64,000 nucleotides of DNA from Alkalinema sp. CACIAM 70d (GTDB taxonomy: Bacteria > Cyanobacteriota > Cyanobacteriia > Leptolyngbyales > Leptolyngbyaceae), in contig MUGG01000218.1 in assembly GCA_002148405.1 (NCBI GenBank), positions 124,001 through 188,000 on the forward strand, read 5' to 3'. Within the stretch, counting starts at the first letter, position 1. Every line of letters starts with the position of its first letter. Position numbers and translations under genes: made by a program. The notes below the pieces were generated by a model. It did no database searches, had not been told where the DNA came from, and saw only the letters and a program-made list of their open reading frames with translations. Of the stretch, positions 52,165 through 62,200 are shown piece after piece.

Positions 52165-53496
52165 TTAGAGCAATGAGGGAGGAACAGTGTTATTAGAATC
52201 TTGATCATGATGGTGATCATAATCGGGTAGCAAATCTTCCGCGTTGCGAATACTAGGAAACGCATATCCACTAACACCCACAGCAACCATTCCGATCGCA
52301 GTCAGCAAGAATAGGACTGCAATGCCTGAACCTGAGCCTGAACCAACTAGGGGCGTGAACCCTTGGGCCAGCCAACTGCCCGAATGCATCATCGGTTCAA
52401 AAACACGATCGGCCAGTGGCCCTGCAATCAGTGTCGCGATCGCACCGACGATCAAGCCCAACATATGGGCAGAGGCTAAAACTCGACCCTGCACTTCCGG
52501 CTCCACCTTGGCATACCAAATGGCATAACTGGAACCAAAGGCCAAGGGAATATTCAGCGCTGAAAACACTTGCGAGCCTAACCAAATGGGATACTGTTGC
52601 CCTACACTGAGGAAAATCCGCCCCAAACCTGCACCCATAAATCCAACTAAAACGCCATGAATTCTGCGCTGAAATCCACCCCAAAAGCCAAGACCGATCG
52701 CCCCAAGCACCCCGCCAACCCCCGCAGCCGTGACCACTGCCCCCAGAATTTGGGTATTCCCATCTGTCCGGGCTAAAATCATCGGCTGATAGAGCGTTTC
52801 GCCCATGTGATAGGTCAAGAGGAAGGCACAGAAAAGAACCGTCAACGCGGATAGACTGGGACGTGCCCAAATGTAGTTCAAACCGAAGGAAAGTTCCTGC
52901 CATAGGCTAGCGCGATCGTGGGAAATTTCAGTTTTTGGCGGTTGGGGAATGGGGATGATCCAGACGGCTGCAATACCGATCGTAAAAGTAATGACATCGA
53001 TCGCCATGATGCCTAAGATACCGATCGTGGGATAGAGCAAACCGACCAAAGCAGGCGCTAGAATGGCCGATCCATAGGTCACTAGGGAACTAATGCTACT
53101 GGCACGGGCATAATGTTGCTTCGGTACCATGAGCGAAATGGAAGCAGAATAGGCCAAAGTTTGCAATTGCTCAAAGCAGCCATAGACCATAGCAAGGGTA
53201 TAAAGATGCCAAACTTGTAAGTAATGGGTCGCATACAGTAAAGCAATCACGATCGTACAGAGTGCAACGATAGCGTCACTCACAATCATGAGTCGTTTGC
53301 GATTAACTCGATCGATTATCAATCCCGCAAATAAGGTAATGAGAATTTGCGGGACTTGGAAGAAAAAACTCAACAGCGCGATCGCAGTACTTTCCTGCGT
53401 GGTTTGCCAAATCCAGATCGTCAGGGCAAATTGAGTCATGGCGGTACCAATGGCAGAAGCCATCTGTCCGCTCCAAAAAATAGTGAAGTTACGCAC
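52165..53496 (-). CDS. MFS transporter, EntS-like (probable metallophore exporter)
   Basis: A 443-aa protein with about 12 hydrophobic helices. The N-terminal NFTIFWSGQMASAIGTAMTQFALTIWIWQ and the loop GLIIDRVNRKRLMIVSDAI match the MFS_3/EntS branch, whose best-known member exports enterobactin. Other family features are EVQGRVLASAHMLGLIVGAIATL and a final cytoplasmic tail rich in Asp/His (DYDHHHDQDSNN). Its place beside the assembly line suggests export of the metallophore. It is divergent from the KAS III-like gene. The substrate is inferred, not shown. Confidence 0.75.
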   Translation of the reverse strand: MRNFTIFWSGQMASAIGTAMTQFALTIWIWQTTQESTAIALLSFFFQVPQILITLFAGLIIDRVNRKRLMIVSDAIVALCTIVIALLYATHYLQVWHLYTLAMVYGCFEQLQTLAYSASISLMVPKQHYARASSISSLVTYGSAILAPALVGLLYPTIGILGIMAIDVITFTIGIAAVWIIPIPQPPKTEISHDRASLWQELSFGLNYIWARPSLSALTVLFCAFLLTYHMGETLYQPMILARTDGNTQILGAVVTAAGVGGVLGAIGLGFWGGFQRRIHGVLVGFMGAGLGRIFLSVGQQYPIWLGSQVFSALNIPLAFGSSYAIWYAKVEPEVQGRVLASAHMLGLIVGAIATLIAGPLADRVFEPMMHSGSWLAQGFTPLVGSGSGSGIAVLFLLTAIGMVAVGVSGYAFPSIRNAEDLLPDYDHHHDQDSNNTVPPSLL

Positions 53497-53823
53497 GATC
53501 GGATTTTACAGAAGAATTTGACAGACAAGAATTTCGTAATTAACTGAACATAACGATCCTCCCTAAATCCCCCTTAACAAGGGAGACTTTGAAAGAATTT
53601 GACTGAATCTTCCCTTATTTCTAGCACCAGCGGCACGTAGAGCGGAGGCTAGGAGGATCGGATCTGTAGTATTGATCAATCAGTTTGGTATTACTTTCCA
53701 ATTAACACAGCTATTGAAATAATTTACCACTATGCTGACCTAATTTTTCCAAGGATTCAGCCAAGTCGATCGGCCCACCAGCCAGAAAATTTCTCATCCT
53801 GCCTTGTTCATAGGAAAAAAACC
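53497..53823. other. Divergent promoter region, exporter / KAS III-like gene
   Basis: 327 nt carrying the promoters of the exporter (-) and the biosynthetic operon (+). It includes a dispersed repeat (53556-53591). No other gene or clear Fur site was recognised. Confidence 0.4.
53556..53591. repeat. Cyanobacterial dispersed repeat (TCCCTAAATCCCCCTTAACAAGGG)
   Basis: GATCCTCCCTAAATCCCCCT followed by TAACAAGGGAGACTTT. This sequence is familiar as a widely dispersed intergenic repeat in cyanobacteria, often with TTAAAAAGGGGG in the centre. It forms a CCCCCTT/AAGGGAG-type hairpin. Only one copy was noticed in the window. Confidence 0.6.
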
Positions 53824-55419
53824 ATGGTAGGGTTAGTAGGTCACTTCTTGAGAATCTTATTCAAGAAGAGTTCAATTATTGAGATTTCTGTTATGACTAT
53901 GCCGTCAGTCGGGATTCGCTCGCTGGCCGTCAGCTTTCCCTCCACGATTCGCACCAATCAATATTGGCTCGACAAGTTTCCTGACCTCGTTTCGCCTGGG
54001 CAGCAATCGACCAGACTGCCACAGCCCTTGGAGTTGTCGGAAAATCCCAGTGGTTTGGAAATTTGGTTACAGGCGATCGTGCCCTATTGGGCCGATCCCT
54101 TTCGCGGCAGTGTGGCGCGGCGGGTGCTATCGCAGCAAGAGACTTCCCAAGCGTTGGAAGCCCAAGCCGCACAGGCAGCATTGCAAGCAGCGGAGTTGCA
54201 GCCAGAACAGATTGATCTCGCGATCGTGGCTTCTCTCTTTCCCGATGAAGTTGGCCCCGGAACAGCCGCCCGTTTAGCCCAGTCTTTGGGATTAATCTGT
54301 CCCGCTTGGAATTTAGAATCCACCTGCGCTAGCGCCTTAGTTGCATTGCAAACAGCACAATCGCTCATACAAACGGGCATTTACCGGAACATTCTCATTA
54401 TCGTTTCCCATATTGGATCTCGATCGGTCAACGATCGGGATACCCTTGCCTGGTCAATGGGGGATGGAGCAGGAGCCTGGGTGGTCGGCCCAGTGGCCCC
54501 TTCCCAAGGAATTTTAGGGACGCACATCCTTTCAACTGCAACCACTGCCGGAGCCTATGTTCACGAGTGGGGGATGGATGAGCAGGGTCAGCCCCGCATT
54601 CAGACCCGCACCGGGAACAACGTGAGTCGCTTAGCGGAAACCGCAGCAGAGACTATGCAACAGTGCTGTCAGGCGGCGCTAGCAGCGGCAGGCGTGGGAT
54701 TGGAGGAAATTCAGCTATTTGCAATCAATACGCCAACGGCTTGGTATGCCGAGGTCTTTGCCCAGGCGTTGGGTGTGGAGATCGATCGCGTTATGAATCT
54801 ATACCCTGACTATGGCAATATTGGCCCGGTGTTCCCGATGGCTAATTTGGATCATGCGGCACAAGCTGGAAAAATTCGGGAAAATGATTTGGTGTTGATC
54901 TATGCCAATGGGGCTGGAGCGACCGCTGCCGCGACGGTAATGCGATGGGGTGCGGTCGCTTTGGCAGCCGAGTCAGGGCAAGAGGTGACTCGGGAATGTC
55001 CACCGACGCCAATTCTATCGGCTACATCTACATCAACTGCATCTACATCAACTACATCTACTGATCGATCCGATCGCGTAGCAATCCTTTTGTCATTATC
55101 ATTAGCCGATCGAGCCTCCGCCATCACGATATATTTAATTGAATGGCTGACCCAAGCCCGACAATTATCTCCAGACCAGCTAAACGGAACAATCCTATTA
55201 TCCACACTGCTAGATTCTTTGATGGCGATCGTGCTGCGCAGCCAATTGGAGACCGACTTTCAGGTTCGGGTCCCCATGGAAAAATTCTTTGGTGAGCAGA
55301 CAATCGATCATTTAAGCCAATACCTTATGGATCAACTATCCATTGTGGAATTAATTAAAAATCCAGCGATTCAGCCTGAACTGAGTCAAGCTGACGATCG
55401 AGAAGTGATGATTCTATAA
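53824..55419 (+). CDS. KAS III-like acyltransferase/ketosynthase fused to a C-terminal carrier domain
   Basis: A 531-aa protein from ATG 53824 (AGGA 9 nt upstream); ATG 53893, just before TMPSVGIRSLAVSFPS, is the alternative. Residues ~25-385 are a thiolase-fold FabH-like domain: LESTCASALVAL with the nucleophile Cys168, YGNIGPVFPMAN with Asn332, and LIYANGAGATAAATVMRW. Where FabH has PHQAN the sequence reads NTPTAWYAEV, so the catalytic His is replaced by Thr305. A Ser/Thr linker (STSTASTSTTST) leads to a carrier domain (LLDSLMAIVLRSQLE, phosphopantetheine Ser465). Inferred role: shuttling the aryl group from the discrete carrier to its own carrier for use by the NRPS next door, as CerJ/ChlB3-type KAS III proteins do. 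A condensation role is the alternative. Confidence 0.75.
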   Translation: MVGLVGHFLRILFKKSSIIEISVMTMPSVGIRSLAVSFPSTIRTNQYWLDKFPDLVSPGQQSTRLPQPLELSENPSGLEIWLQAIVPYWADPFRGSVARRVLSQQETSQALEAQAAQAALQAAELQPEQIDLAIVASLFPDEVGPGTAARLAQSLGLICPAWNLESTCASALVALQTAQSLIQTGIYRNILIIVSHIGSRSVNDRDTLAWSMGDGAGAWVVGPVAPSQGILGTHILSTATTAGAYVHEWGMDEQGQPRIQTRTGNNVSRLAETAAETMQQCCQAALAAAGVGLEEIQLFAINTPTAWYAEVFAQALGVEIDRVMNLYPDYGNIGPVFPMANLDHAAQAGKIRENDLVLIYANGAGATAAATVMRWGAVALAAESGQEVTRECPPTPILSATSTSTASTSTTSTDRSDRVAILLSLSLADRASAITIYLIEWLTQARQLSPDQLNGTILLSTLLDSLMAIVLRSQLETDFQVRVPMEKFFGEQTIDHLSQYLMDQLSIVELIKNPAIQPELSQADDREVMIL

Positions 55420-55423
55420 GAGT

Positions 55424-55455
55424 CTTCTATAAGAGTGCTATAGAAGTATTTTTTA
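55424..55455 (+). terminator. Hairpin with T run between the KAS III-like and NRPS genes
   Basis: CTTCTATA (55424-55431), loop AGAGTGC, TATAGAAG (55439-55446), then TATTTTTTA. It resembles a weak terminator just after the KAS III-like stop and could attenuate read-through into the NRPS. The stem is AT-rich, so strength is uncertain. Confidence 0.5.
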
Positions 55456-55554
55456 TCCATAATTGATAACTAAATTTTTTGTACTTGAAAGACTGTTTTA
55501 ATAACAGTCTAAAACAACTATTCGAAGCATTTTAGCTAGAAATTCAACAACATC

Positions 55555-58500
55555 ATGCAAGACACTCATCTCAATACACTTTTGCACCAACTCACCCATC
55601 AAGGAATCAAGCTTTCAGTGGTAGGCGAATCACTGCAAGTTGATGCCCCTAAGGGTGCTTTGACCGAAGAACTACGGCGATCGCTGATACAATCCAAAGC
55701 CGACATTTTGGCATTACTACGCCAGCACCAATCGAACCAGCAGAGCAATGATCTCCCCACGATCGTCCCAGATCCCGAATCGCGCTATGAACCCTTTCCG
55801 CTAACGGATATGCAGCACGCCTTTTGGATCGGGCGCAGTGGCATTTTGGAATTGGGGAATGTGTCCAACCATGGCTATTACGAGATCGAAGGGGCAGGCT
55901 TAGATATTCAGCGCTTGAATCACACCCTACAACGCTTAATTGAACGCCATGACATGTTACGAGCGATCGTTCTCCCCAATGGACAGCAGCAGATTCTGCG
56001 GGAGGTTCCAGAATATTCATTGAAAGCGGTTGATCTCCAGGACGAGGAGCCCACCACGATCGCTGCACAACTGGAAGCCATTCGACAGGAAATGTCCCAC
56101 CAGGTACTCCCCGCCGATCAATGGCCTCTGTTTGATTTTCGGGCAACTTGTTTACCAGGCGATCGGGTACGACTGCACATCAGCTATGACTTACTCGTAT
56201 TTGATGCCTGGAGTTTATTCCGTCTGTTTGAAGAATGGTTTCAACTATACCAAAATCCAGCAGCACAGTTAACGCCCTTAGACCTGTCGTTTCGGGATTA
56301 TGTTTTAGCAGAGCAGTCCCTCCCCCAGACACAACTCTACCAGCGATCGCAGGACTATTGGCTCAAGCGGTTGGATGCTTTACCGCCAGCGCCCGATTTA
56401 CCCTTAGCCAAGCATCCCAAGGAACTACAAACCCACCACTGCCAGCGCTACCATGGCCGAATGGAACCGCAGGATTGGCAGCAACTGAAGCACAAAGGGA
56501 CCCAAGCAGGTTTAACGCCCTCAGGATTGTTACTAGCAGCATTTGCGGAAGTGATTGGGCTGTGGAGTCATAACCCACAATTTACGCTGAACTTAGCGTT
56601 GTTTAATCGCTTACCCCTGCATTCTCAGGTCAATCATTTGCTAGGTGATTTTACTTCTGTCACCCTATTAGCGATCGATCAATCTCAAGTGCTTTCTTTC
56701 CGCGATCGGGCAATCCAAATTCAGCAACAGCTTTGGCAGGATTTAGAACACCGCTACTTTAGTGGTGTGCGCGTGACCCGCGAACTGACCCGTCGGCAGG
56801 GTGCAGCGCCCAATGCCATGCCTGTGATTTTTACCAGTACGCTGGGGTTTGCGGGATTGGGCCAGGAGACGCTCACCTTTAGCCACTTTGGGGAATTGGT
56901 CTATGGAATTAGCCAAGCCTCCCAAGCTTGGATGGATGTTCAAGTCTGGGAAGAACAAGAAACTCTGACCTTTAACTGGGATGTGGTGGAAGGGCTATTT
57001 CCTGAAGGCATGATTGCAGACATGTTTAGCACTTATTGTCAGTTACTCAAGCAATTAGCGCAGTTAGATGCCCTCTGGACAACATCCACCCGCCAGCTAC
57101 TCCCCATCAACCAGTTAGCTCAGCGGGCAGCGAGCAATGCAACGGAGGCCCCTGTATTTAATGGACTGCTTCACGAATGGTTTATTCAACAGGCTCGCCA
57201 ACATCCCGATCGAATCGCAGTGATTGTTTCGCAGAAAAAATTAACCTACGGTGAAGTTTACGCACGATCGACCTACCTAGGCAATCATCTGCGCCAGTTG
57301 GGCGTACAACCCAATCAATTAGTTGGGATTGTCATGGAAAAGGGCTGGGAGCAAATTGTGGCCGTCATGGGGATTCTGATGTCCGGGGCTGCCTATGTCC
57401 CGATCGCGCCGGATTCCCCCCCGGAGCGATTGCATTATCTCCTACAACACAGTGAAGTCAGGATTGTATTAACCCAATCTTGGATAGATTCCCGCATCGC
57501 TTGGCCGTTGGATATTCAGCGAATTAGTTTGGATACGGAACAGGGATGGAGCCAGGATTCAATTGATGATAAGGCTCAAGTGATCGAAAGCGTACAACGT
57601 CCCGATGACTTAGCCTATGTCATTTATACTTCCGGATCTACAGGTTTACCGAAAGGGGTGATGATTACCCATCGCAATGTCACTAATGTGGTGGTGCATA
57701 CAAATCAACGCTTCCAGGTTAGCAATCACGATCGCATTCTAGCTGTAACGGCTCTGAATCATGATCTATCGGTCTATGACATTTTTGGTTTACTCAGTGC
57801 GGGGGGCGCGATCGTGTTACCCGATGCCGATCGCGTGAAAGATCCCCAGCATTGGGCGGAATTACTCCAGCGGGAACAGGTGACGCTGTGGAATTCTGTG
57901 CCACCAATGATGGAAATGTTGCTCAATACCCTAGCGGATCAGCCCCCTCAGGTAGTCTCTCAGTTACCCACTAGTTTGCGCCTAGCGATTTTAGGAGGTG
58001 ATTGGTGGCCGGTGTCCTTACCCAGTCGGCTGCGATCGCACTTACCAGCGATTCAATTACTCAGCATCGGTGGGCCAACGGAAACTACGATTTGGAACAT
58101 CGGCTATGAAATCCAGGACATTGATCCCCAATGGAAAAGTATTCCCTACGGGAAACCGATGGCCAATGCAAAATACTACATCTTGAATAATGCCTTAGAA
58201 GATTGTCCCACCTGGGTTGCAGGGCAAATGTACTGCGCAGGAATCCAGTTAGCCAAGGGTTATTGGCGCGATGGGGAAAAGACAGAGGCCAGTTTTATCA
58301 CCCACCCGCGCACGGGGGAACGACTCTATCGAACCGGCGATCGGGGACGATATCTACCCGATGGAACGATCGAATTTTTAGGTCGAGTGGATTTTCAAAT
58401 TAAACTACGGGGACATCGCATTGAGGCTGGAGAAATTGAAGCAGCCTTAATGCAGCATCCGAGGGTGAAAACCGCGATCGTCAAAGCAATATCACCCGCT

Positions 58501-59178
58501 AAACAAACTCCAGCAGCCTCTTCAAGCACCGATTCAGCAATTTACTTAGCAGCTTATATCGTACCGATCGCGGATGTTCCGACTGAAGTTTCTGCTATCC
58601 CGTCTACTGGTGTTCCGACTATGGATGAACTGAGTCAATGGCTGAAACAAAAACTACCGGATTACATGGTACCTTCAGTATTCATGTTTTTGGATGCGTT
58701 GCCCCTTTCCGCCAATGGCAAGGTCGATCGCCAAGCCTTACCCACCGAAGCGACCCTCTTCCAAAAACGAGAAGCGACTTACACCCCGCCCCAAAACCAG
58801 ATTGAACAAGCGATCGCGCAGGTCTTCCAGGACGTTCTGGACTGCGATCGGGTCGGTATCCAGGATAACTTCTTTGATCTCGGTGTCAATTCCTTAATGC
58901 TGACAACAGTCTACAGCAAATTAGGTTCAGCAATTCCTAATGTGATGCAGAGCCTATCCCTGGTGGATTTGTTTAGCTACCCTACGGTTAAAGCACTCTC
59001 TCAGCGTATTTTACAGGTACAATCCGAGCAACTATCGCAACCATCAAAAAACTCATCTATAGAATCATCTGTAGAATCATCTGTAGAACAAGTAGAGCAA
59101 GGATCAACACAGAAGATTACACAGGGTAAGAGTCGTTTGAAGCAACGGCTTGAGAAATCTAAACTCATGCAAAAGTGA
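55555..59178 (+). CDS. NRPS module: docking-Cy-A(Cys)-PCP
   Basis: A 1207-aa protein. Residues 1-60 look like a TubC-type N-terminal docking domain (LLHQLTHQGIKLSVVGESLQ, LRRSLIQSKADILALLRQHQ). Residues ~80-510 are a heterocyclisation domain: FPLTDMQHAFWIGRSG and YDLLVFDAWSLFRLF, with the DxxxxD pair D212/D217 in place of the HHxxxDG of normal condensation domains. Residues ~540-1055 are an adenylation domain with VIYTSGSTGLPKGVMITH and NHDLSVYDIFGLLSAGG. The readable pocket residues (D, L, Y from this motif; N in LWNSVPP; I-W in TTIW) fit the cysteine code. The PCP follows (DNFFDLGVNSLMLTTVYS, Ser1113), then a Ser/Glu tail for docking. Expected chemistry: condense the aryl group with Cys and cyclise to a thiazoline. 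There is no reductase, epimerase or thioesterase. Confidence 0.9.
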   Translation: MQDTHLNTLLHQLTHQGIKLSVVGESLQVDAPKGALTEELRRSLIQSKADILALLRQHQSNQQSNDLPTIVPDPESRYEPFPLTDMQHAFWIGRSGILELGNVSNHGYYEIEGAGLDIQRLNHTLQRLIERHDMLRAIVLPNGQQQILREVPEYSLKAVDLQDEEPTTIAAQLEAIRQEMSHQVLPADQWPLFDFRATCLPGDRVRLHISYDLLVFDAWSLFRLFEEWFQLYQNPAAQLTPLDLSFRDYVLAEQSLPQTQLYQRSQDYWLKRLDALPPAPDLPLAKHPKELQTHHCQRYHGRMEPQDWQQLKHKGTQAGLTPSGLLLAAFAEVIGLWSHNPQFTLNLALFNRLPLHSQVNHLLGDFTSVTLLAIDQSQVLSFRDRAIQIQQQLWQDLEHRYFSGVRVTRELTRRQGAAPNAMPVIFTSTLGFAGLGQETLTFSHFGELVYGISQASQAWMDVQVWEEQETLTFNWDVVEGLFPEGMIADMFSTYCQLLKQLAQLDALWTTSTRQLLPINQLAQRAASNATEAPVFNGLLHEWFIQQARQHPDRIAVIVSQKKLTYGEVYARSTYLGNHLRQLGVQPNQLVGIVMEKGWEQIVAVMGILMSGAAYVPIAPDSPPERLHYLLQHSEVRIVLTQSWIDSRIAWPLDIQRISLDTEQGWSQDSIDDKAQVIESVQRPDDLAYVIYTSGSTGLPKGVMITHRNVTNVVVHTNQRFQVSNHDRILAVTALNHDLSVYDIFGLLSAGGAIVLPDADRVKDPQHWAELLQREQVTLWNSVPPMMEMLLNTLADQPPQVVSQLPTSLRLAILGGDWWPVSLPSRLRSHLPAIQLLSIGGPTETTIWNIGYEIQDIDPQWKSIPYGKPMANAKYYILNNALEDCPTWVAGQMYCAGIQLAKGYWRDGEKTEASFITHPRTGERLYRTGDRGRYLPDGTIEFLGRVDFQIKLRGHRIEAGEIEAALMQHPRVKTAIVKAISPAKQTPAASSSTDSAIYLAAYIVPIADVPTEVSAIPSTGVPTMDELSQWLKQKLPDYMVPSVFMFLDALPLSANGKVDRQALPTEATLFQKREATYTPPQNQIEQAIAQVFQDVLDCDRVGIQDNFFDLGVNSLMLTTVYSKLGSAIPNVMQSLSLVDLFSYPTVKALSQRILQVQSEQLSQPSKNSSIESSVESSVEQVEQGSTQKITQGKSRLKQRLEKSKLMQK

Positions 59179-59275
59179 GTTATCAGTTTTCTCAATGGAT
59201 GACCTATCTTCGAACTCATCCATCAACGCATCAATTGCCATCTCGATCATTGTCTCTCCTACACCAACAATCACC

Positions 59276-62200
59276 ATGAATTCTCAGCAAACAGGTTTAG
59301 AAATTGCCGTGATTGGTCTGTCTGGCCAATTCCCTGGCGCAGACACGATCGAGCAGTTTTGGCAGAATTTAGCCACTGGACAGGAACAGGTTACAGCCTT
59401 CTCCTCCCACAACCCAAAGAATTCGATCGTGCGTGCAGGAGGCATATTAACCGGAGTTGATCAATTTGATGCAGGCTTCTTTGGCTTCAATCCTCGGGAA
59501 GCAGAAGTCATGGATCCCCAGCACCGACTCTTCCTAGAACAGGCTTGGATGGCCTTGGAAAATGCTGGATATAGTTCCGAACAGGAGGAACGCTCGATCG
59601 GGGTCTTTGCGGGCGTCGGCATGGGCACCTATCTACTGTACAACCTCAGTCCCACGCCGGGATTACTGGAGTCCCGTGGCTTTCTGCAAACGTTAGTCGG
59701 TGTGGATAAAGACTACTTGCCCACGCGGGTTTCCTACAAACTCAACCTCAAAGGCCCCAGCCTAAGTGTTGGCACAGCCTGTTCGAGCTCCCTTGTCGCA
59801 GTGCATTTAGCCTGCCAGAGCCTGCTGAGCGGGGAATGTGATCTGGCCTTGGCCGCAGGGGTGGCGGTGAAAGTCCCCCAGAGCGAGGTGACGCTATCCC
59901 CCGATGAAATTGCCTCTCCCGATGGTCACTGTCGTGCCTTCGATTGCAATGCCAATGGCACCGTGGGCGGAAATGGAATTGGAGTCGTTGTTTTAAAACG
60001 ATTAGAAGATGCGATCACCGATCGAGATCACATTTATGCTGTCGTCAAAGGATCAGCAATCAACAACGATGGTGCGATGAAAGTGGGATACACAGCACCG
60101 AGCCAGGAAGGCCAAGCCAAGGTGATTCGATCGGCCCATCTGATGGCAGAGGTAGAACCTGAGACGATTACCTATTTAGAAGCCCACGGCACGGGAACGG
60201 CTTTAGGCGATCCGATCGAAGTCGCTGCCATGACCCAAGCGTTTCGATTAGGCACCGATCGTCAGCAATTTTGTGCCCTCGGTTCTGTCAAAACCAATGT
60301 CGGTCATTTAGATGCCGCAGCGGGAATTACTGGGTTTATTAAGACGGTTTTGGCGCTGTACCATCGTCAGATTCCACCCAGTCTCAATTTTGCTGCACCG
60401 AATCCTCAAATCGACTTTGCCAACAGCCCGTTTTATGTGAACAATCAGCTTCAGGATTGGCCAACGAACGGCTCACCTCGGCGAGCAGGAGTGAGTTCCT
60501 TTGGGTTTGGTGGCACGAATGCCCATGTAGTCCTGGAGGAAGCTCCGATAGCCCCACCCCCCGTGATCGACGAGGCCCCGTCCCAATCAGAGCGCCCTTA
60601 CCAAGTCCTGACCCTCTCCACCAAAACGCCCACCGCTTTAAACACAGCCCTACAAAATTTAAAAACATCCCTTCAAGCAACCCCCGATCGCCCTTTAGCC
60701 GATATTGCCTATACTTTAAATTTAGGGCGTTGGCAATTCAACCACCGTTGGGTCACTGTTGTTAAAACCGTTGAAGAAGCGATTGCAGTACTAGATTCCC
60801 AGTTGCATTCCCAGAGCAATAACAGTGGTTCTCCAAAATCCTTCATCCATTCATTAGAACAGGTTGAGAATCCCGTTATTTTCATGTTTCCAGGGCAAGG
60901 GGCACAGCATGTCAATATGGCGCGGGAACTGTATGAACGGGAACCCGTGTTTCAAACAGCCTGCGATCGCTGTTTTGCGATCCTTCAAGTACAATCTGGC
61001 TTAGATCTACGATCGATTCTTTACCCTGACCCTGACACGATCGAGCAATCTACCGATCAATTAACTCAGACGGAAATTGCCCAACCTGCTTTATTTGTCA
61101 TTGAGTATGCATTGGCTCAGTTGTGGATGGCATGGGGTGTAGAGCCACAGGCTATGATTGGCCATAGCATTAGTGAATACGTTGCAGCCTGTTTAGCAGG
61201 CGTGTTTTCTCTATCAGATGCCCTTGAATTAGTATCGATACGAGGGCGTCTGATGCAACAGCAGCCTGCGGGAGCCATGCTGGCGGTTTCTCGATCGGCG
61301 GCAGACCTGCAACCTTGGTTAACCGATACCCTAGTCCTCGCAGCCGTCAATAGCCCGACCCTGAGCGTCCTATCGGGTTCGATCGACGAGATTACGGCCC
61401 TAGAGAAAACGTTAACCGCCCAAGCCATTGATTGTCGTCGGCTCAACACATCCCACGCTTTCCATTCTCCCATGATGGCAGGGGCGATCGACCCCTTCCT
61501 CCAGCAGCTACGTCGCACCGCACTCCAGTCACCCACCAAGCCTTTTATTTCCAATCTCACCGGCACTTGGATTACAGCGGAACAGGCGATCGATCCGGAG
61601 TATTGGACACAGCATTTACAGCAGACAGTGCAGTTTTCTCCAGGCATCACTGAGTTACTCAAAAATTCAGCGGCGGTCTTTTTGGAAGTTGGCCCTGGGA
61701 CGACCCTCGCAACTTTGGCAAGGCAGCAGGCTCCTGGTCGATCGATTTTCTCTTCCCTGCCCCATCCCAAACAGACCACTTCCGAGATCGAGGCTATTTT
61801 GCAAACAGTGGGTCAGCTTTGGGTGCAGGGCGTGACGATCGATTGGACTAGTTTCTATGCAGGGCAAACCCGCCACCGAGTTCCCTTACCGACCTATCCC
61901 TTTGAACGGCAACGCTACTGGATTGACGCCCCTTCTCTTGCGACAGCCCAAGGATCTTCATTTGAGCCGTCTCAAGCACTTTTACGGAAAACACCAGAGC
62001 TTGCTGATTGGTTCTATTTACCGTCTTGGAAACGATCAACTCAGCAATCAACGCAATCACTAACACAGACGTTAAATAAAGCATCCGATCGACCGTACAG
62101 TTGGGTTTTATTCATGGATTCCCAGGGCGTTGCCACTACAATCTCTAGCAGGCTACGCCAACAGGGACAAAGAGTCATCGAGGTGTTTCCAGGCGACTCA

